Positions 8,646 through 17,854 of a DNA stretch of 64,000 bases are shown piece after piece. The notes beneath the pieces are model-generated. The model was not told where the DNA came from. It saw only the letters and a program-made list of their open reading frames with translations, and made no database searches. A program made the position numbers and the translations under genes. Numbering within the stretch: position 1 is the stretch's first letter; every line of letters starts with the position of its first letter. The DNA is from Rahnella aquatilis CIP 78.65 = ATCC 33071 (lineage in GTDB: Bacteria; Pseudomonadota; Gammaproteobacteria; Enterobacterales; Enterobacteriaceae), in the NCBI RefSeq assembly GCF_000241955.1, contig NC_016818.1:2976001-3040000 (forward strand), read 5' to 3'.

Positions 8646-8675
8646 AAGCCCCCGTTAATTTGGGGGCTTTTTTTA
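8646..8675 (+). terminator. Rho-independent terminator of the microcin-like gene
   Basis: An 8-bp stem (8646-8653 with 8662-8669), 8-base loop and a T-run follow the peptide gene by about 60 bases, making it a single-gene transcript. Confidence 0.9.
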
Positions 8676-8827
8676 TTCCCGCCGATATTGTTTAGACTAT
8701 CTAATCCATATCACTATACGAAGCCGAATTTCTGAGTAAACTCCATACCCACAATTTCACCATGTGAATACAGTTTCCTCACACCCCGAAAAGCAGGATG
8801 CTTTTCACATGCCAACCAGGGACCGGA

Positions 8828-11338
8828 ATGGACACACTTTCCCGTTATTCTCTTGCTATCTGGAACAGCCCGTACGCTTTGGACGTGCTGAATTTTCGCG
8901 GCGAGGAACAGCTCAGCGAGACCTTTTCCTACACCGTTGACGTCACCTGCTCCGAACCGGATATCGGTGCCGCACAGATACTGCGCCAGTTCGCCAGCTT
9001 CACTATGGGCACGCCTTTTCAGCCGGAACGCGCCGTGTACGGCGTTATCCGTGACTTTCAGCGCTTATCCACCTCCGCCGACGAAACCCTGTACCGCCTT
9101 GAGCTGGTGCCGCGCCTGCGGCTGCTGGAAAACAGCACCAACAGCTTTATTTTTCAGAACCAGTCGGTGCCCGACGTGGTGGAATTTATCCTGCGCAAAC
9201 ACGGGCTGGAGGGGCAGGATTTTGAGTTTCGCCTCAGCCACGCCTACCCCGACCGCGAGCTTATCACCCAGTGGGGCGAGACCGACCTGCAGTTTATAAA
9301 ACGCATTCTGGCCGAGGTGGGTATCTGGTTCCGCTTTGAGGCGGATACCCGCCTGACGTGTGAGAAGGTGCTGTTCGGCGACGGGCCGGAGCAGTACCGG
9401 TTTGGCGTCACGCTGCCGTACTGCGAGCCGTCGGGGATGAGCGACGGCCACGCCGAAAGCGTCTGGGGGCTGAAAATCCACTGGAACGCCGTGACCGGCA
9501 AAATCTTCAAACGCGATTACAACTACCGCGAGGCGACCACGCCGCTGGACGTCAGCGCACAGGTGCGCAGCGCCGCGCCGGTGACCGGCGAAAGCTACCT
9601 GTACGCCGGACCCTACCGCGAGGCCGGTGAGGATATCGACGCCGCCGCCGAAACCGGCGCGTTTTATGCCCGCATCCGCCATGAACGTAAACTGAATCAT
9701 CAGTGCCGCATCTTTGCCCGCACCACCGCCAGCGCGCTGGCGCCGGGTCAGGTGCTGGAGTTGCAGAACTATCCGTTCAGCGACCTGCCGGACGGTGTCC
9801 TGATTACCCGCATCGTCGCCAAAGGCTCCCGCACCGACCACTTCCGCCTCAATATCTGGGGCATGGCCTACCGCGAAACGATTGGCTTTCGCCCCGAACC
9901 GCCGGCGCGGCCGGTGCTCAGCGGCACGATACCGGCGCGGGTGGAAAGCCCGACCAAAGGCGACATCTACGCGTGGCTGGATAATCAGGGGCGTTACCGC
10001 GTACGGATTGACGGCGACCGCGCGTCGGCCGATGCCGGTTATGCGTACCTGTGGGTGCGCCTCGCCAAACCCTACGGCGGTGACGGCTACGGCTGGCATA
10101 TGCCGCTGACCGACGGCACCGAAGTGGCGATTGCCTTTGACGGCGGCGACCCTGACCGGCCGTATATCGCCGCCGCGCTGCACGACTCCGAACATCCTGA
10201 CCACGTGACGGAAAGGAACCACACCCGTAACGTCCTGCGCACCCCGTCAAATAACACGCTGCGGATGGAGGACCGGCGCGGTGAGGAGCACATCAGGCTC
10301 GCCACCGAATACGGCAAAACCCAGCTGAATAGCGGGCATATCGTCGATGCGCAAAACGCGCCGCGCGGGCAAGGTTTTGAGCTGCGCACCGACGAACACG
10401 GCGCCCTGCGCGGCGGTAAGGGCGTCTTTCTCAGCGCGGACGCCCAGCCGCAGGCGCAGGGTCAGGTGCCGGATAACAGCGCGGCGATGGCTGAAATCGA
10501 ATACCTGCAGGGTCAGGTAAAGGCCCTCAGCCAGGCCGCCGCCGAAGCCAGCGCGCTGGAGGCCGACATCGCGGCGCAAATCGCCATGTTCAGCGAACGG
10601 CTGAAGCCGATAAATCAGGTGGTGCTGGCCAGCGCGCCACAAGGGATTGCGCTGACCAGCGGCGAACATATGCAGCTGGCGGCGACCCAAAACATGATAC
10701 TGAACGCCGGTAAAAACGTGGATATCGGGGTGATTAAGAACCTGACCGTCAACACCGGTGAGAAAATGGGCCTCTTTGCGCTGAAGGGTGAGATGAGCCT
10801 GAAGGCCGGCGAGGGCAGGGTCGACGTTCAGGCGCAGAACAACCAGCTGGCGCTTGCGGCGGGCAAAAAAGTGAGCATCACGGCGGTGGACGGCGACATC
10901 CTGTTCAGCGCGAAAAAGCGCATCACGCTGATAGGCGGCGGCAGTTATCTCATCCTGCAGGACGGCAAAATCGAGTACGGCACGGCGGGTGAGTATTTCA
11001 GGAAAACGCCGCACACGGTGCTGACGGTGGCGAACCCGGTGCGGCTGAATATGCCCGATATGAGGCCGGGCTTTACCTATTCTGCCCTATATCAGCTGGT
11101 GGATAAGGAAGGCGAGGTTTTGGTCAATGTCCCCTATCGCCTGCAAAGTGCGCAGGGTAAAAAACTGACGGGCTATACCGACCGGGAAGGGAAAACGATG
11201 CCGTTCTACTCTTCAAAACAGGAAGAGGTTGAGCTGCACGTCGTGACACAAAAACCTCAACAAACCGAAACACTCTACTACATCGGTCAGGTTGATCCGC
11301 TGGAAATGGAAACCGAACTCAGGGAGGAAGCACAATGA
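8828..11338 (+). CDS. vgrG: Type VI secretion spike protein VgrG with DUF2345 and transthyretin-like C-terminal adaptor
   Basis: Trimeric tip of the T6SS needle, 836 residues. The N-terminal gp27-like part runs to about residue 370, then a gp5-type OB-fold (around AWLDNQGRYRVRIDGDR and GGDGYGWHMPLTDGTEV). A DUF2345 beta-helix region follows (about 590-720, repeated short strands such as MQLAATQNMILNAGKNV). The last ~100 residues (from about 735, FTYSALYQLVDKEGEVL) look like a transthyretin-like beta-sandwich. In enteroaggregative E. coli such a tail on VgrG1 carries the Tle1 effector, so here it likely docks the next gene's product. ATG 8828 has AGGGA 5 bases upstream; an ATG at 8798 is less well placed. 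No hcp or other T6SS core genes are in view, so this is an orphan VgrG island. Confidence 0.95.
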   Translation: MDTLSRYSLAIWNSPYALDVLNFRGEEQLSETFSYTVDVTCSEPDIGAAQILRQFASFTMGTPFQPERAVYGVIRDFQRLSTSADETLYRLELVPRLRLLENSTNSFIFQNQSVPDVVEFILRKHGLEGQDFEFRLSHAYPDRELITQWGETDLQFIKRILAEVGIWFRFEADTRLTCEKVLFGDGPEQYRFGVTLPYCEPSGMSDGHAESVWGLKIHWNAVTGKIFKRDYNYREATTPLDVSAQVRSAAPVTGESYLYAGPYREAGEDIDAAAETGAFYARIRHERKLNHQCRIFARTTASALAPGQVLELQNYPFSDLPDGVLITRIVAKGSRTDHFRLNIWGMAYRETIGFRPEPPARPVLSGTIPARVESPTKGDIYAWLDNQGRYRVRIDGDRASADAGYAYLWVRLAKPYGGDGYGWHMPLTDGTEVAIAFDGGDPDRPYIAAALHDSEHPDHVTERNHTRNVLRTPSNNTLRMEDRRGEEHIRLATEYGKTQLNSGHIVDAQNAPRGQGFELRTDEHGALRGGKGVFLSADAQPQAQGQVPDNSAAMAEIEYLQGQVKALSQAAAEASALEADIAAQIAMFSERLKPINQVVLASAPQGIALTSGEHMQLAATQNMILNAGKNVDIGVIKNLTVNTGEKMGLFALKGEMSLKAGEGRVDVQAQNNQLALAAGKKVSITAVDGDILFSAKKRITLIGGGSYLILQDGKIEYGTAGEYFRKTPHTVLTVANPVRLNMPDMRPGFTYSALYQLVDKEGEVLVNVPYRLQSAQGKKLTGYTDREGKTMPFYSSKQEEVELHVVTQKPQQTETLYYIGQVDPLEMETELREEAQ

Positions 11339-12597
11339 ATGTACCCCAGGCACCTGAAACACCGTCCGGTGACAATGCGCCCTATGAATGCACAACCACC
11401 ACGGTTGATATGCAGGAGAAACAGGCACGGTTACCCAATGAACAAAGCCGCCAGTATCTGCACCTGAAAGTCGAATATGCCATGCGTTTTCCCCGGCTGA
11501 CCGCCGCGACCCGCCGTAATGGCCGCCTGTATAACATCAGCCTGAAACAACTGATGATGAGCGGCCTTATCCGCATAGATGAGATTGCCCGCAACTACCA
11601 CTGGTATTACAAAGCGGAAGTCCCGTTTGATATCCGCACCACGCCACCCAGACCTTATCTGAGTAGTACATTGCTGAAAGCGGAGAAGGAAACAAGGCGT
11701 CATACCCTCAACCCGTTCCCTGAAGCCGGTAAGGGCATTTACCGCCGCCCGGATATCATTATTGTCAAAAATAAACAGGACCGCTGGCCGGGGCTGGCGG
11801 GACCGGACAGTGAAGGCATTATGCATGCGGATAATCTGGAGCGGTTGGTGGAGGTGAAATTCCCTGAGGATAAATTTGGTAGTGGGCAGTATGAAGACTA
11901 TATGTTGATAGTTGGCATGGACAGGGACCGATTTACAATTTTAGAAATCCATGACTGCCGGCCCGATGAAGGCAAACAAGCCGACCACGCCTTTAATGTG
12001 ACAGGTAAAGCCATCAGTAAGTACTGGCCCATGTTCTTTTATCCCCCCATCTTCCTGCCGCGCCCGCCGGGCACTCCGCAGCCTGCACGCATTGAACCCT
12101 GGACGCATGCGGCGGAAGGTATGGTGGCTGACCTGAGTGAAGGCATGGTGGACGGCATTGCCGAAGGATGGGACGCGTTATCGGCGGAGGTGCAGGCCAT
12201 ATTCAGATACACCGGCGGCTGGCTGAATGACAGCGGCACATGGCTTCACATCCGGGCGGAGGGCACCTGGCAGTGGGTAAGTAAAACAGGTAAAAAACTC
12301 TCCTTCTGGACGGATGAACAACTCAGAGCCGCCTGGGCGGGCATTCAAAAAGCCACTGACCTGGCGCTGGAAACCCTGAAACAAATTGACTGGGTACAGG
12401 TGCTGACCAGCGTTGCTAAAACCGTGGGGGTGATTTTGGTTGCCATCGGCATCGGTGCGGTGGTGGTAACGCTCGGCATACCGGAAGCCCTGGTAGCGGC
12501 ATTTTTACTGATTATCAGGCTGGCCATTATGGCATGGGAATCGCTGGTCTCCGTACTGGCCGTGGGTGCCGGCACCGCAGCGGTCGCAGCACAATAA
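11335..12597 (+). CDS. T6SS effector with VRR-Nuc-type (PD-(D/E)xK) nuclease domain, TseV-like
   Basis: 420 residues, start overlapping the vgrG stop by four bases (ATGA). A PD-(D/E)xK nuclease core of VRR-Nuc type is visible: RPD at 138-140, E173-V-K175 in LVEVKFPEDK, then Q185 and Y189 in GQYEDY. The C-terminal third has W-rich amphipathic sequence and hydrophobic segments (about 356-418) that could be membrane helices. TseV effectors of Salmonella combine this nuclease with DUF3396-type immunity proteins, as recalled from the literature, and the two genes that follow here are of that type. Predicted role: a DNA-damaging toxin injected into neighbours, carried by the VgrG tail. No PAAR or Rhs domain is present. 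Confidence 0.85.
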   Translation: MNVPQAPETPSGDNAPYECTTTTVDMQEKQARLPNEQSRQYLHLKVEYAMRFPRLTAATRRNGRLYNISLKQLMMSGLIRIDEIARNYHWYYKAEVPFDIRTTPPRPYLSSTLLKAEKETRRHTLNPFPEAGKGIYRRPDIIIVKNKQDRWPGLAGPDSEGIMHADNLERLVEVKFPEDKFGSGQYEDYMLIVGMDRDRFTILEIHDCRPDEGKQADHAFNVTGKAISKYWPMFFYPPIFLPRPPGTPQPARIEPWTHAAEGMVADLSEGMVDGIAEGWDALSAEVQAIFRYTGGWLNDSGTWLHIRAEGTWQWVSKTGKKLSFWTDEQLRAAWAGIQKATDLALETLKQIDWVQVLTSVAKTVGVILVAIGIGAVVVTLGIPEALVAAFLLIIRLAIMAWESLVSVLAVGAGTAAVAAQ

Positions 12598-12610
12598 TAA
12601 GGAAATTAAA

Positions 12611-13810
12611 ATGGACTTAAATTACATCGAGCGCTGGCTGGCAGATGCTACCGTCAATTATCAGGATGGCCGCCCTGCAGTTGGGCTGGGGCTGATCATT
12701 ACAGTATTTTTTCGCAATGGGCATACACCTGAAGTGCGTCAAAAAATGGTTGGCTGTGTTGACCGCTTTTATAAAGAATTTGGCGATTTATTGAAAAAGC
12801 AAATGAATGGTCGTTGGGTTGGAATAACTGAGAAAAACTATGCCAAAAAGAGACAGGAGATTATTGACTCTTCTCCAGAGGAAATTTTCGACTGGTATCT
12901 GACAAGTTCCACGGAAGATTACCTCGCTCCTGACTACGCGATATCAATTATGGGTAAACGTATTTTTCATAATGACAATAATCGTTCTGTTATCAAACTA
13001 ACCTTTCCATTGAGTCTTTTAAATGAAGAGGATGGCCCAAAGCGCTACCAAGACTGGCTGCTCTGGCTTTGTAACGAATTCGAGGTTGAAAGCGGGTATG
13101 CAGGAATATCTTTCTCCCTTCCTCAGGAGTTCCATCGCATGTTCCCTTATGAGTATTCACTGGCACAACGATTCCCCAGCGTCATGGTAGATTCGATTGG
13201 TGTACTTGAGGGGTTACATGCGATTAAGGGCATTAAAGGTGCCTGTTGGTACAATATAATAGGGACTCCATGGCTGGAAAAACTCGGCGGTGAGAACCAT
13301 ATAAAACGGATGCTGGCAGACACGCCAGAAATAAGCTTGTTAACCTACAATAACGGTTTGATTATAAAAGCAGGTGAAAAGCCGCCCGCATTAGGTGAGA
13401 TTAATTCTGAAGAATTACCGCCATTATTAGTTAAAGTCAATCAGGTTATAAAACCCATTCGTCTGCAGAAAGAGCGTTCCCTGCATTTTTATTCCATGGA
13501 AGATAATCATCAATTTGATAATGCATCTACCGCCAAATGGTATGCGCGCTTTGACGAAGCCAGCGATAAATTACCCATCCCGGAATTATTGCCGGACGAA
13601 CATGCTGAACCAGCGCGTATCACGGCTTACAGCGGCGAAACCAGCCCGCACACCGGCCGCTGGGGCACCTTTATCGACGGCAGTCTGCGTTATGTTCATG
13701 TCAAACAAGGACAAGTTCTGCCGGAATATGAAGATAAAAAAGGTAAGCTTCATCGCACGCTTTGGTCATTGCTGGAGCGGGATGATAAGGGCAGCGTGCT
13801 GAAAGCGTAG
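12611..13810 (+). CDS. DUF3396-type type VI immunity protein, copy 1
   Basis: 399 residues, starting MDLNYIERWLADAT behind AAGGAAATTAAA. No signal peptide or membrane segment, so cytosolic, as expected for an antidote to a nuclease. The sequence belongs to the DUF3396 family, which NCBI names type VI immunity family protein. Shared segments with copy 2 include YAISIMGKRIFHNDNN and GRWGTFIDGSLRYVHVK. It lies 13 bases after the effector gene in the same operon, consistent with binding and neutralising that effector. Base use is more AT-rich than vgrG. Whether it or copy 2 is the cognate antidote cannot be told from sequence. Confidence 0.85.
   Translation: MDLNYIERWLADATVNYQDGRPAVGLGLIITVFFRNGHTPEVRQKMVGCVDRFYKEFGDLLKKQMNGRWVGITEKNYAKKRQEIIDSSPEEIFDWYLTSSTEDYLAPDYAISIMGKRIFHNDNNRSVIKLTFPLSLLNEEDGPKRYQDWLLWLCNEFEVESGYAGISFSLPQEFHRMFPYEYSLAQRFPSVMVDSIGVLEGLHAIKGIKGACWYNIIGTPWLEKLGGENHIKRMLADTPEISLLTYNNGLIIKAGEKPPALGEINSEELPPLLVKVNQVIKPIRLQKERSLHFYSMEDNHQFDNASTAKWYARFDEASDKLPIPELLPDEHAEPARITAYSGETSPHTGRWGTFIDGSLRYVHVKQGQVLPEYEDKKGKLHRTLWSLLERDDKGSVLKA
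12800..13177 (+). repeat. Near-identical direct repeat within the tandem immunity genes (partner 14042-14419)
   Basis: By eye the 378 bases 12800-13177 match 14042-14419 with a single difference, at a constant offset of 1242 bases. Flanking coding sequence on both sides differs at many positions, mostly third codon positions upstream and all positions downstream. Such an identity island inside a diverged duplicate is the expected mark of recent gene conversion or of selection against change. Confidence 0.85.
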
Positions 13811-13852
13811 CAGGTAACGATACCGTCTGTACAACGCAATAAGGAAATTAAA

Positions 13853-15055
13853 ATGGACTTAAATTATATCGAGCGCTGGCTGGCAGATGCCACCGTCAAT
13901 TATCAGGATGGTCGCCCTGCAGTTGGGCTGGGGCTGATCATTACGGTATTTTTTCGCAATGGGCATACACCTGAAGTGCGTCAAAAAATGGTTGGCTGTG
14001 TAGATCGTTTTTATAATGAGTTCCATACTCATCTCAAAAAACAAATGAATGGTCGTTGGGTTGGAATAACTGAGAAAAACTATGCCAAAAAGAGACAGGA
14101 GATTATTGACTCTTCTCCAGAGGAAATTTTCGACTGGTATCTGACAAGCTCCACGGAAGATTACCTCGCTCCTGACTACGCGATATCAATTATGGGTAAA
14201 CGTATTTTTCATAATGACAATAATCGTTCTGTTATCAAACTAACCTTTCCATTGAGTCTTTTAAATGAAGAGGATGGCCCAAAGCGCTACCAAGACTGGC
14301 TGCTCTGGCTTTGTAACGAATTCGAGGTTGAAAGCGGGTATGCAGGAATATCTTTCTCCCTTCCTCAGGAGTTCCATCGCATGTTCCCTTATGAGTATTC
14401 ACTGGCACAACGATTCCCCGGTGTGATGGTGGATTCGATTGGTATGCTTGAAGGCGGAGATGCAGTTGAAGGTATTAAAGGGGCTTGCTGGTATACGATC
14501 CTGGGGAATAGGTGGGTTGAAAAGCTGGGAGGGGTATCTTTTGTTAACAAAATGGTAGCAGACACCCCTGAAATCGCTATCTTGTCCTACAATCAGGGGC
14601 TGATTTTACAAGCCAGTCAACAGCCTCCGGGACTCGGTGAAATTAATGATGAAGGCTTACCGTCACTTTTAGTCAAGGTGAATCAAATTATCCGCCCGAT
14701 ACGTCAGGATGGTCATAACAGTCTGCACTTCTATTCAATGGAGGATAACCATCAGTTTAATAAAGAATCCTCCATGAAATGGTATGCGCGCTTTGACGAA
14801 GCCAGCGATAAATTACCCATCCCGGAATTATTGCCGGACGAACATGCTGAACCAGCGCGTATCACGGCTTACAGCGGCGAAACCAGCCCGCACACCGGCC
14901 GCTGGGGTACCTTTATCGACGGCAGTTTGCGTTATGTTCATGTGAAACACAGACAAACCCTGCCGGAATATGAAGATAAAGAAGGCAAGCTTCATCGTAC
15001 GCTTTGGTCATTGCTGGAGCGGGATGATAAGGGCAGCGTTTTTATAAATAGCTGA
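13853..15055 (+). CDS. DUF3396-type type VI immunity protein, copy 2 (tandem paralogue)
   Basis: 400 residues and a tandem duplicate of the preceding gene, including its ribosome site and the bases around it. Residues 1-57 and the last ~80 are nearly identical to copy 1. Residues 64-189 are identical at protein level. The middle (about 190-308) diverges clearly, for example GACWYTILGNRWVEKLGG against GACWYNIIGTPWLEKLGG. This patchy pattern suggests gene conversion around a selected, specificity-determining middle. It may protect against a variant effector that is no longer, or not yet, present here. A strong terminator follows 15 bases after the stop, closing the operon. Confidence 0.85.
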   Translation: MDLNYIERWLADATVNYQDGRPAVGLGLIITVFFRNGHTPEVRQKMVGCVDRFYNEFHTHLKKQMNGRWVGITEKNYAKKRQEIIDSSPEEIFDWYLTSSTEDYLAPDYAISIMGKRIFHNDNNRSVIKLTFPLSLLNEEDGPKRYQDWLLWLCNEFEVESGYAGISFSLPQEFHRMFPYEYSLAQRFPGVMVDSIGMLEGGDAVEGIKGACWYTILGNRWVEKLGGVSFVNKMVADTPEIAILSYNQGLILQASQQPPGLGEINDEGLPSLLVKVNQIIRPIRQDGHNSLHFYSMEDNHQFNKESSMKWYARFDEASDKLPIPELLPDEHAEPARITAYSGETSPHTGRWGTFIDGSLRYVHVKHRQTLPEYEDKEGKLHRTLWSLLERDDKGSVFINS

Positions 15056-15070
15056 ATGACTTTTGGGCGA

Positions 15071-15105
15071 GTAACCGGTTTTGATTTAAACCGGTTACTG
15101 TTTTT
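15071..15105 (+). terminator. Rho-independent terminator of the vgrG-effector-immunity operon
   Basis: A perfect 11-bp stem (15071-15081 with 15088-15098), 6-base loop and T-run, 15 bases after the stop of the second immunity gene. Confidence 0.92.
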
Positions 15106-15312
15106 CATAAGAAAGCGTGGCGGGGAATAATACGGACAGATAAGACTGCGTTTGATACAGGGAAGCCATTGTTTCATTGGAAAGAATCTCAGTGGACAAA
15201 AACAGGCTGGACCCTTATCCGCCGGGTTGAAGGTGAATTTATCAACGTTCCGCAGGGAGGATTTTTCCCGAAAGGATCACCGGAGGAATTATACAACTGG
15301 CAGGAGAAATAA
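15085..15312 (+). pseudogene. Open C-terminal fragment, probable remnant of a lost gene
   Basis: An open frame of about 75 codons starts inside the terminator after an in-frame TGA (15082-15084) and ends at TAA 15310-15312. It has no ATG, GTG or ribosome site at a sensible place. The translation is protein-like (for example KTGWTLIRRVEGEFINVPQG and KGSPEELYNWQEK), so it looks like the 3' end of a former gene, perhaps another effector, immunity or Rhs-type gene of this island. I do not recognise the family. Confidence 0.45.
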
Positions 15313-15392
15313 TTGTTAACTGAACATCCGATTTTGATCCGGGAATTATAACTTGTCATAAAAACCACAGTCATAATCCCGGTTCATTTTTG

Positions 15393-16460
15393 TTAAATAC
15401 CCGCTTTTGTTTTCTCACTTTTCACCATGCTGTTCTTCAGCTTGCCGATAAGCTCCCGGCGAAAATCACCGAGTTTCGGTTTATCGCCTTCCAGCCATGG
15501 CAGCGGACGGCACAGTTCCATGGTTTTGATGCCCAGACGTGCAGTCAGCAAACCGGCACCGATGCCTTGTGCCGCACGCGCAGAAAGGCGGGCAGCCAGA
15601 TCCTGTGACATCCAGTCCATCCCCACTTCACGCACCAGTTCGGATGCACCGGCGAACGCCATATTGAGCAGCACCAGACGGAATAAACGGATGCGGCTGT
15701 AATAGCCGAGTTCAATGCCATAAAGCACGGCGATACGGTTAACCAGCCGCAGGTTACGCCAGGCGATAAACGCCATATCCACCAGCGCCAGCGGGCTGAC
15801 GGCAATCATCAGCGCGGATTCGGCGGCTGAATGACTGATTTCACGTCGAGCCTGTGCATCGAGAACCGGCTGAACCAGACGGGCATACAGTTCGACCACT
15901 TCGCGGTCATTCTGCGTTTCATGCAGTGACGCCTGCCACCGTTGCAACGCCGGATGGCTGTTATCCAGCCCGGCCTGCGCTGCCAGCTTTTCACAGAAAA
16001 CGCGTCCCTGCCCTAATCCGTGACTGTGCATTAATTCACGAGCCGTATCGCGCTCGTCGGCACGCTGACGCAGACGGTACAAGCGCCGCCATTCGGTCAC
16101 GACGGAACCGACACCAGCGACAATAATAAGCCCGCCTGCGGTGCAGGCACCGAGCGCCACCCAGTCCTGCCGGATCCACGCCTCGTGTACCCATTGCACG
16201 CCCTGCGCCACGACGCTGATGCCCAGCACCGCCACGCCGAGACGCACAATTTTGCCCCACAAACTGCGGCGGGGTTTCAGCGCGCGGTTAAGCACCGCTT
16301 CGGCCTCGCCCTCCTCCTGCTGTTCATCTGTCCCGGCGGTGACCGGGATAAAGCGCTCTGAAATCTGCTCGTCAAAAGCCAGCGCCGGTTTGATCACCGG
16401 TTCAGACGGTGCTTTTAATTCCGTTTCAAAATCGATACGCGGTTTTATCGGTTCGCTCAT
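15393..16460 (-). CDS. ycjF: YcjF, DUF697 inner-membrane protein of the Psp regulon
   Basis: 355 residues. An acidic N-terminal cytosolic part (about 1-75, e.g. [20 protein letters not shown]) is followed by a pair of hydrophobic helices (about 78-125) and then a DUF697 region. This layout matches E. coli YcjF. Its start overlaps the end of ycjX by four bases (ATGA), so the two are translationally coupled. In E. coli ycjX and ycjF belong to the sigma-54/PspF regulon; their biochemical role is not well defined. In E. coli tyrR follows ycjF, but here the T6SS island takes that place. Confidence 0.9.
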   Translation of the reverse strand: MSEPIKPRIDFETELKAPSEPVIKPALAFDEQISERFIPVTAGTDEQQEEGEAEAVLNRALKPRRSLWGKIVRLGVAVLGISVVAQGVQWVHEAWIRQDWVALGACTAGGLIIVAGVGSVVTEWRRLYRLRQRADERDTARELMHSHGLGQGRVFCEKLAAQAGLDNSHPALQRWQASLHETQNDREVVELYARLVQPVLDAQARREISHSAAESALMIAVSPLALVDMAFIAWRNLRLVNRIAVLYGIELGYYSRIRLFRLVLLNMAFAGASELVREVGMDWMSQDLAARLSARAAQGIGAGLLTARLGIKTMELCRPLPWLEGDKPKLGDFRRELIGKLKNSMVKSEKTKAGI

Positions 16461-17854
16461 CGCATTTTATCTCCCAGTAAAAACTCCATCACCGCATCCA
16501 GACGGATGTGCGGCAACGGCGTGTCCACGCTCATTTCGCGCGGACGAAACTCGTCAAAATGAAAACCCTGTTTTTGCCAGAACGCATGCCCCGGCAGACG
16601 CGCAGGCACTTCGCCGGGGAACACGGTCAGCGGCGCGCCATCCTGCAACCGGTGCCCTTTCAGCGCGGGCAAACTTTGCCCCTGATATTCCACCATGCCG
16701 GTTTCCGTCGCCTGTACCGAAGCCAGCCCGGCGCAATCCATACTGATGCCTTCGAACGCCGCATTCTGCCAGGCTTCCTGCACCAGTTGCTGTAACAGTG
16801 ACACCAGGTTGGCGTGCTGATCGCCGGTAATGTGGTCGGCTTTGGTGGCGGCGAACATCAGTTTGTCGATGCACGGATTAAAAAGACGGCGGAACAACGT
16901 ACGTTTGCCGTAGTGAAAACTTTGCATCAGTTGAGTCAGTGCAAGACGCATATCATTAAACGCCTGCGGTCCGCTGTTGAGCGGTTGCAGACAATCGACC
17001 AGCACAATCTGGCGGTCAAACTTCACGAAATGATCTTTATAAAAACCTTTCACGATGTTCTGGCAGTAATAATCAAAACGTGTGCGCAGCATGCCGAGAT
17101 TGCTGTTTTTATCCGCCTGTGCCAGTTGCGTATCGGAATAGCGGTTCAGCTCCGGCCACGGGAAAAATTGCAGCGCAGGCGCTCCGGCCATATCTCCCGG
17201 CAAAACAAAGCGACCCGGCTGGATGAAATGCAAACCTTCCGTTTTGCAACGCACCAGATAATCGGTGTAGGCCTGGGCAATCGCACCGAGCAGATTTTCA
17301 TCCGCCGGGGCCAGCGGATCGCATTGCCTGCACAGCGTCAGCCAAGGCGTGGCCCAGTCTGCGCGATCGCCCTGTAACAGCCCCGCCATCTGGCGCGACC
17401 AGTCGAGATAGTTTTGCTCCAGCATCGGCAGATCCAGCAGCCATTCGCCCGGATAATCGACGATCTCCAGATACAACGTGGAGGTATCTTTGAAGTGACG
17501 TAGCAGGGAATCATTAGAGCGATAACGCAGCGCCAGACGGATTTCGCTGACGCCCCGGGTTGGCGTGGGCCACGCAGGTGGCGTGCCATAAAGTGACGCC
17601 AGACCTTCGTCATAGGTAAACCGCGACACGCCCAGATCACGCTGGGGGACGCGTTTCACGCCGAGCAAGCGCTCTTCGCGGGCAGCCGAAAACAGCGGTA
17701 AACGGGCACCGCTGTGGATGTGTAAAAGCTGGTTTACGAAGGCGGTGATAAAAGCGGTTTTGCCGCTGCGGCTTAAACCGGTGACGGCCAGCCGCAGATG
17801 CCTGTCCATGCCGCGATTGATCAGTGAACTAAAGTCGTTTTGTAGTCTTCTCAT
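16457..17854 (-). CDS. ycjX: YcjX, P-loop (putative GTP-binding) protein of the Psp regulon
   Basis: 465 residues, the E. coli length. A P-loop [10 protein letters not shown] lies near residue 30 and a DxxG-like [15 protein letters not shown] segment near 135, both typical of YcjX. Very strong similarity to E. coli YcjX runs throughout, e.g. [20 protein letters not shown]. The start at 17854 (MRRLQNDF) fits the family and has GGGAGA 4 bases upstream; a longer frame from 17878 is not needed. It overlaps the end of pspD by 26 bases and lies in the psp transcript. Probable role: a stress-induced ATPase or GTPase acting at the inner membrane; the activity is inferred only. Confidence 0.92.
   Translation of the reverse strand: MRRLQNDFSSLINRGMDRHLRLAVTGLSRSGKTAFITAFVNQLLHIHSGARLPLFSAAREERLLGVKRVPQRDLGVSRFTYDEGLASLYGTPPAWPTPTRGVSEIRLALRYRSNDSLLRHFKDTSTLYLEIVDYPGEWLLDLPMLEQNYLDWSRQMAGLLQGDRADWATPWLTLCRQCDPLAPADENLLGAIAQAYTDYLVRCKTEGLHFIQPGRFVLPGDMAGAPALQFFPWPELNRYSDTQLAQADKNSNLGMLRTRFDYYCQNIVKGFYKDHFVKFDRQIVLVDCLQPLNSGPQAFNDMRLALTQLMQSFHYGKRTLFRRLFNPCIDKLMFAATKADHITGDQHANLVSLLQQLVQEAWQNAAFEGISMDCAGLASVQATETGMVEYQGQSLPALKGHRLQDGAPLTVFPGEVPARLPGHAFWQKQGFHFDEFRPREMSVDTPLPHIRLDAVMEFLLGDKMR

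Noticed and set aside
9065..11014. Long open frames on minus (385 and 255 codons) opposite vgrG
   Set aside because: They are antisense shadows of GC-rich vgrG with arginine-, valine- and alanine-rich low-complexity translations and no family features.
12611..15055. Tandem repeat as an insertion sequence or assembly artefact
   Set aside because: No transposase or terminal repeats, and the two copies differ in their middle regions, so it is a true gene duplication.
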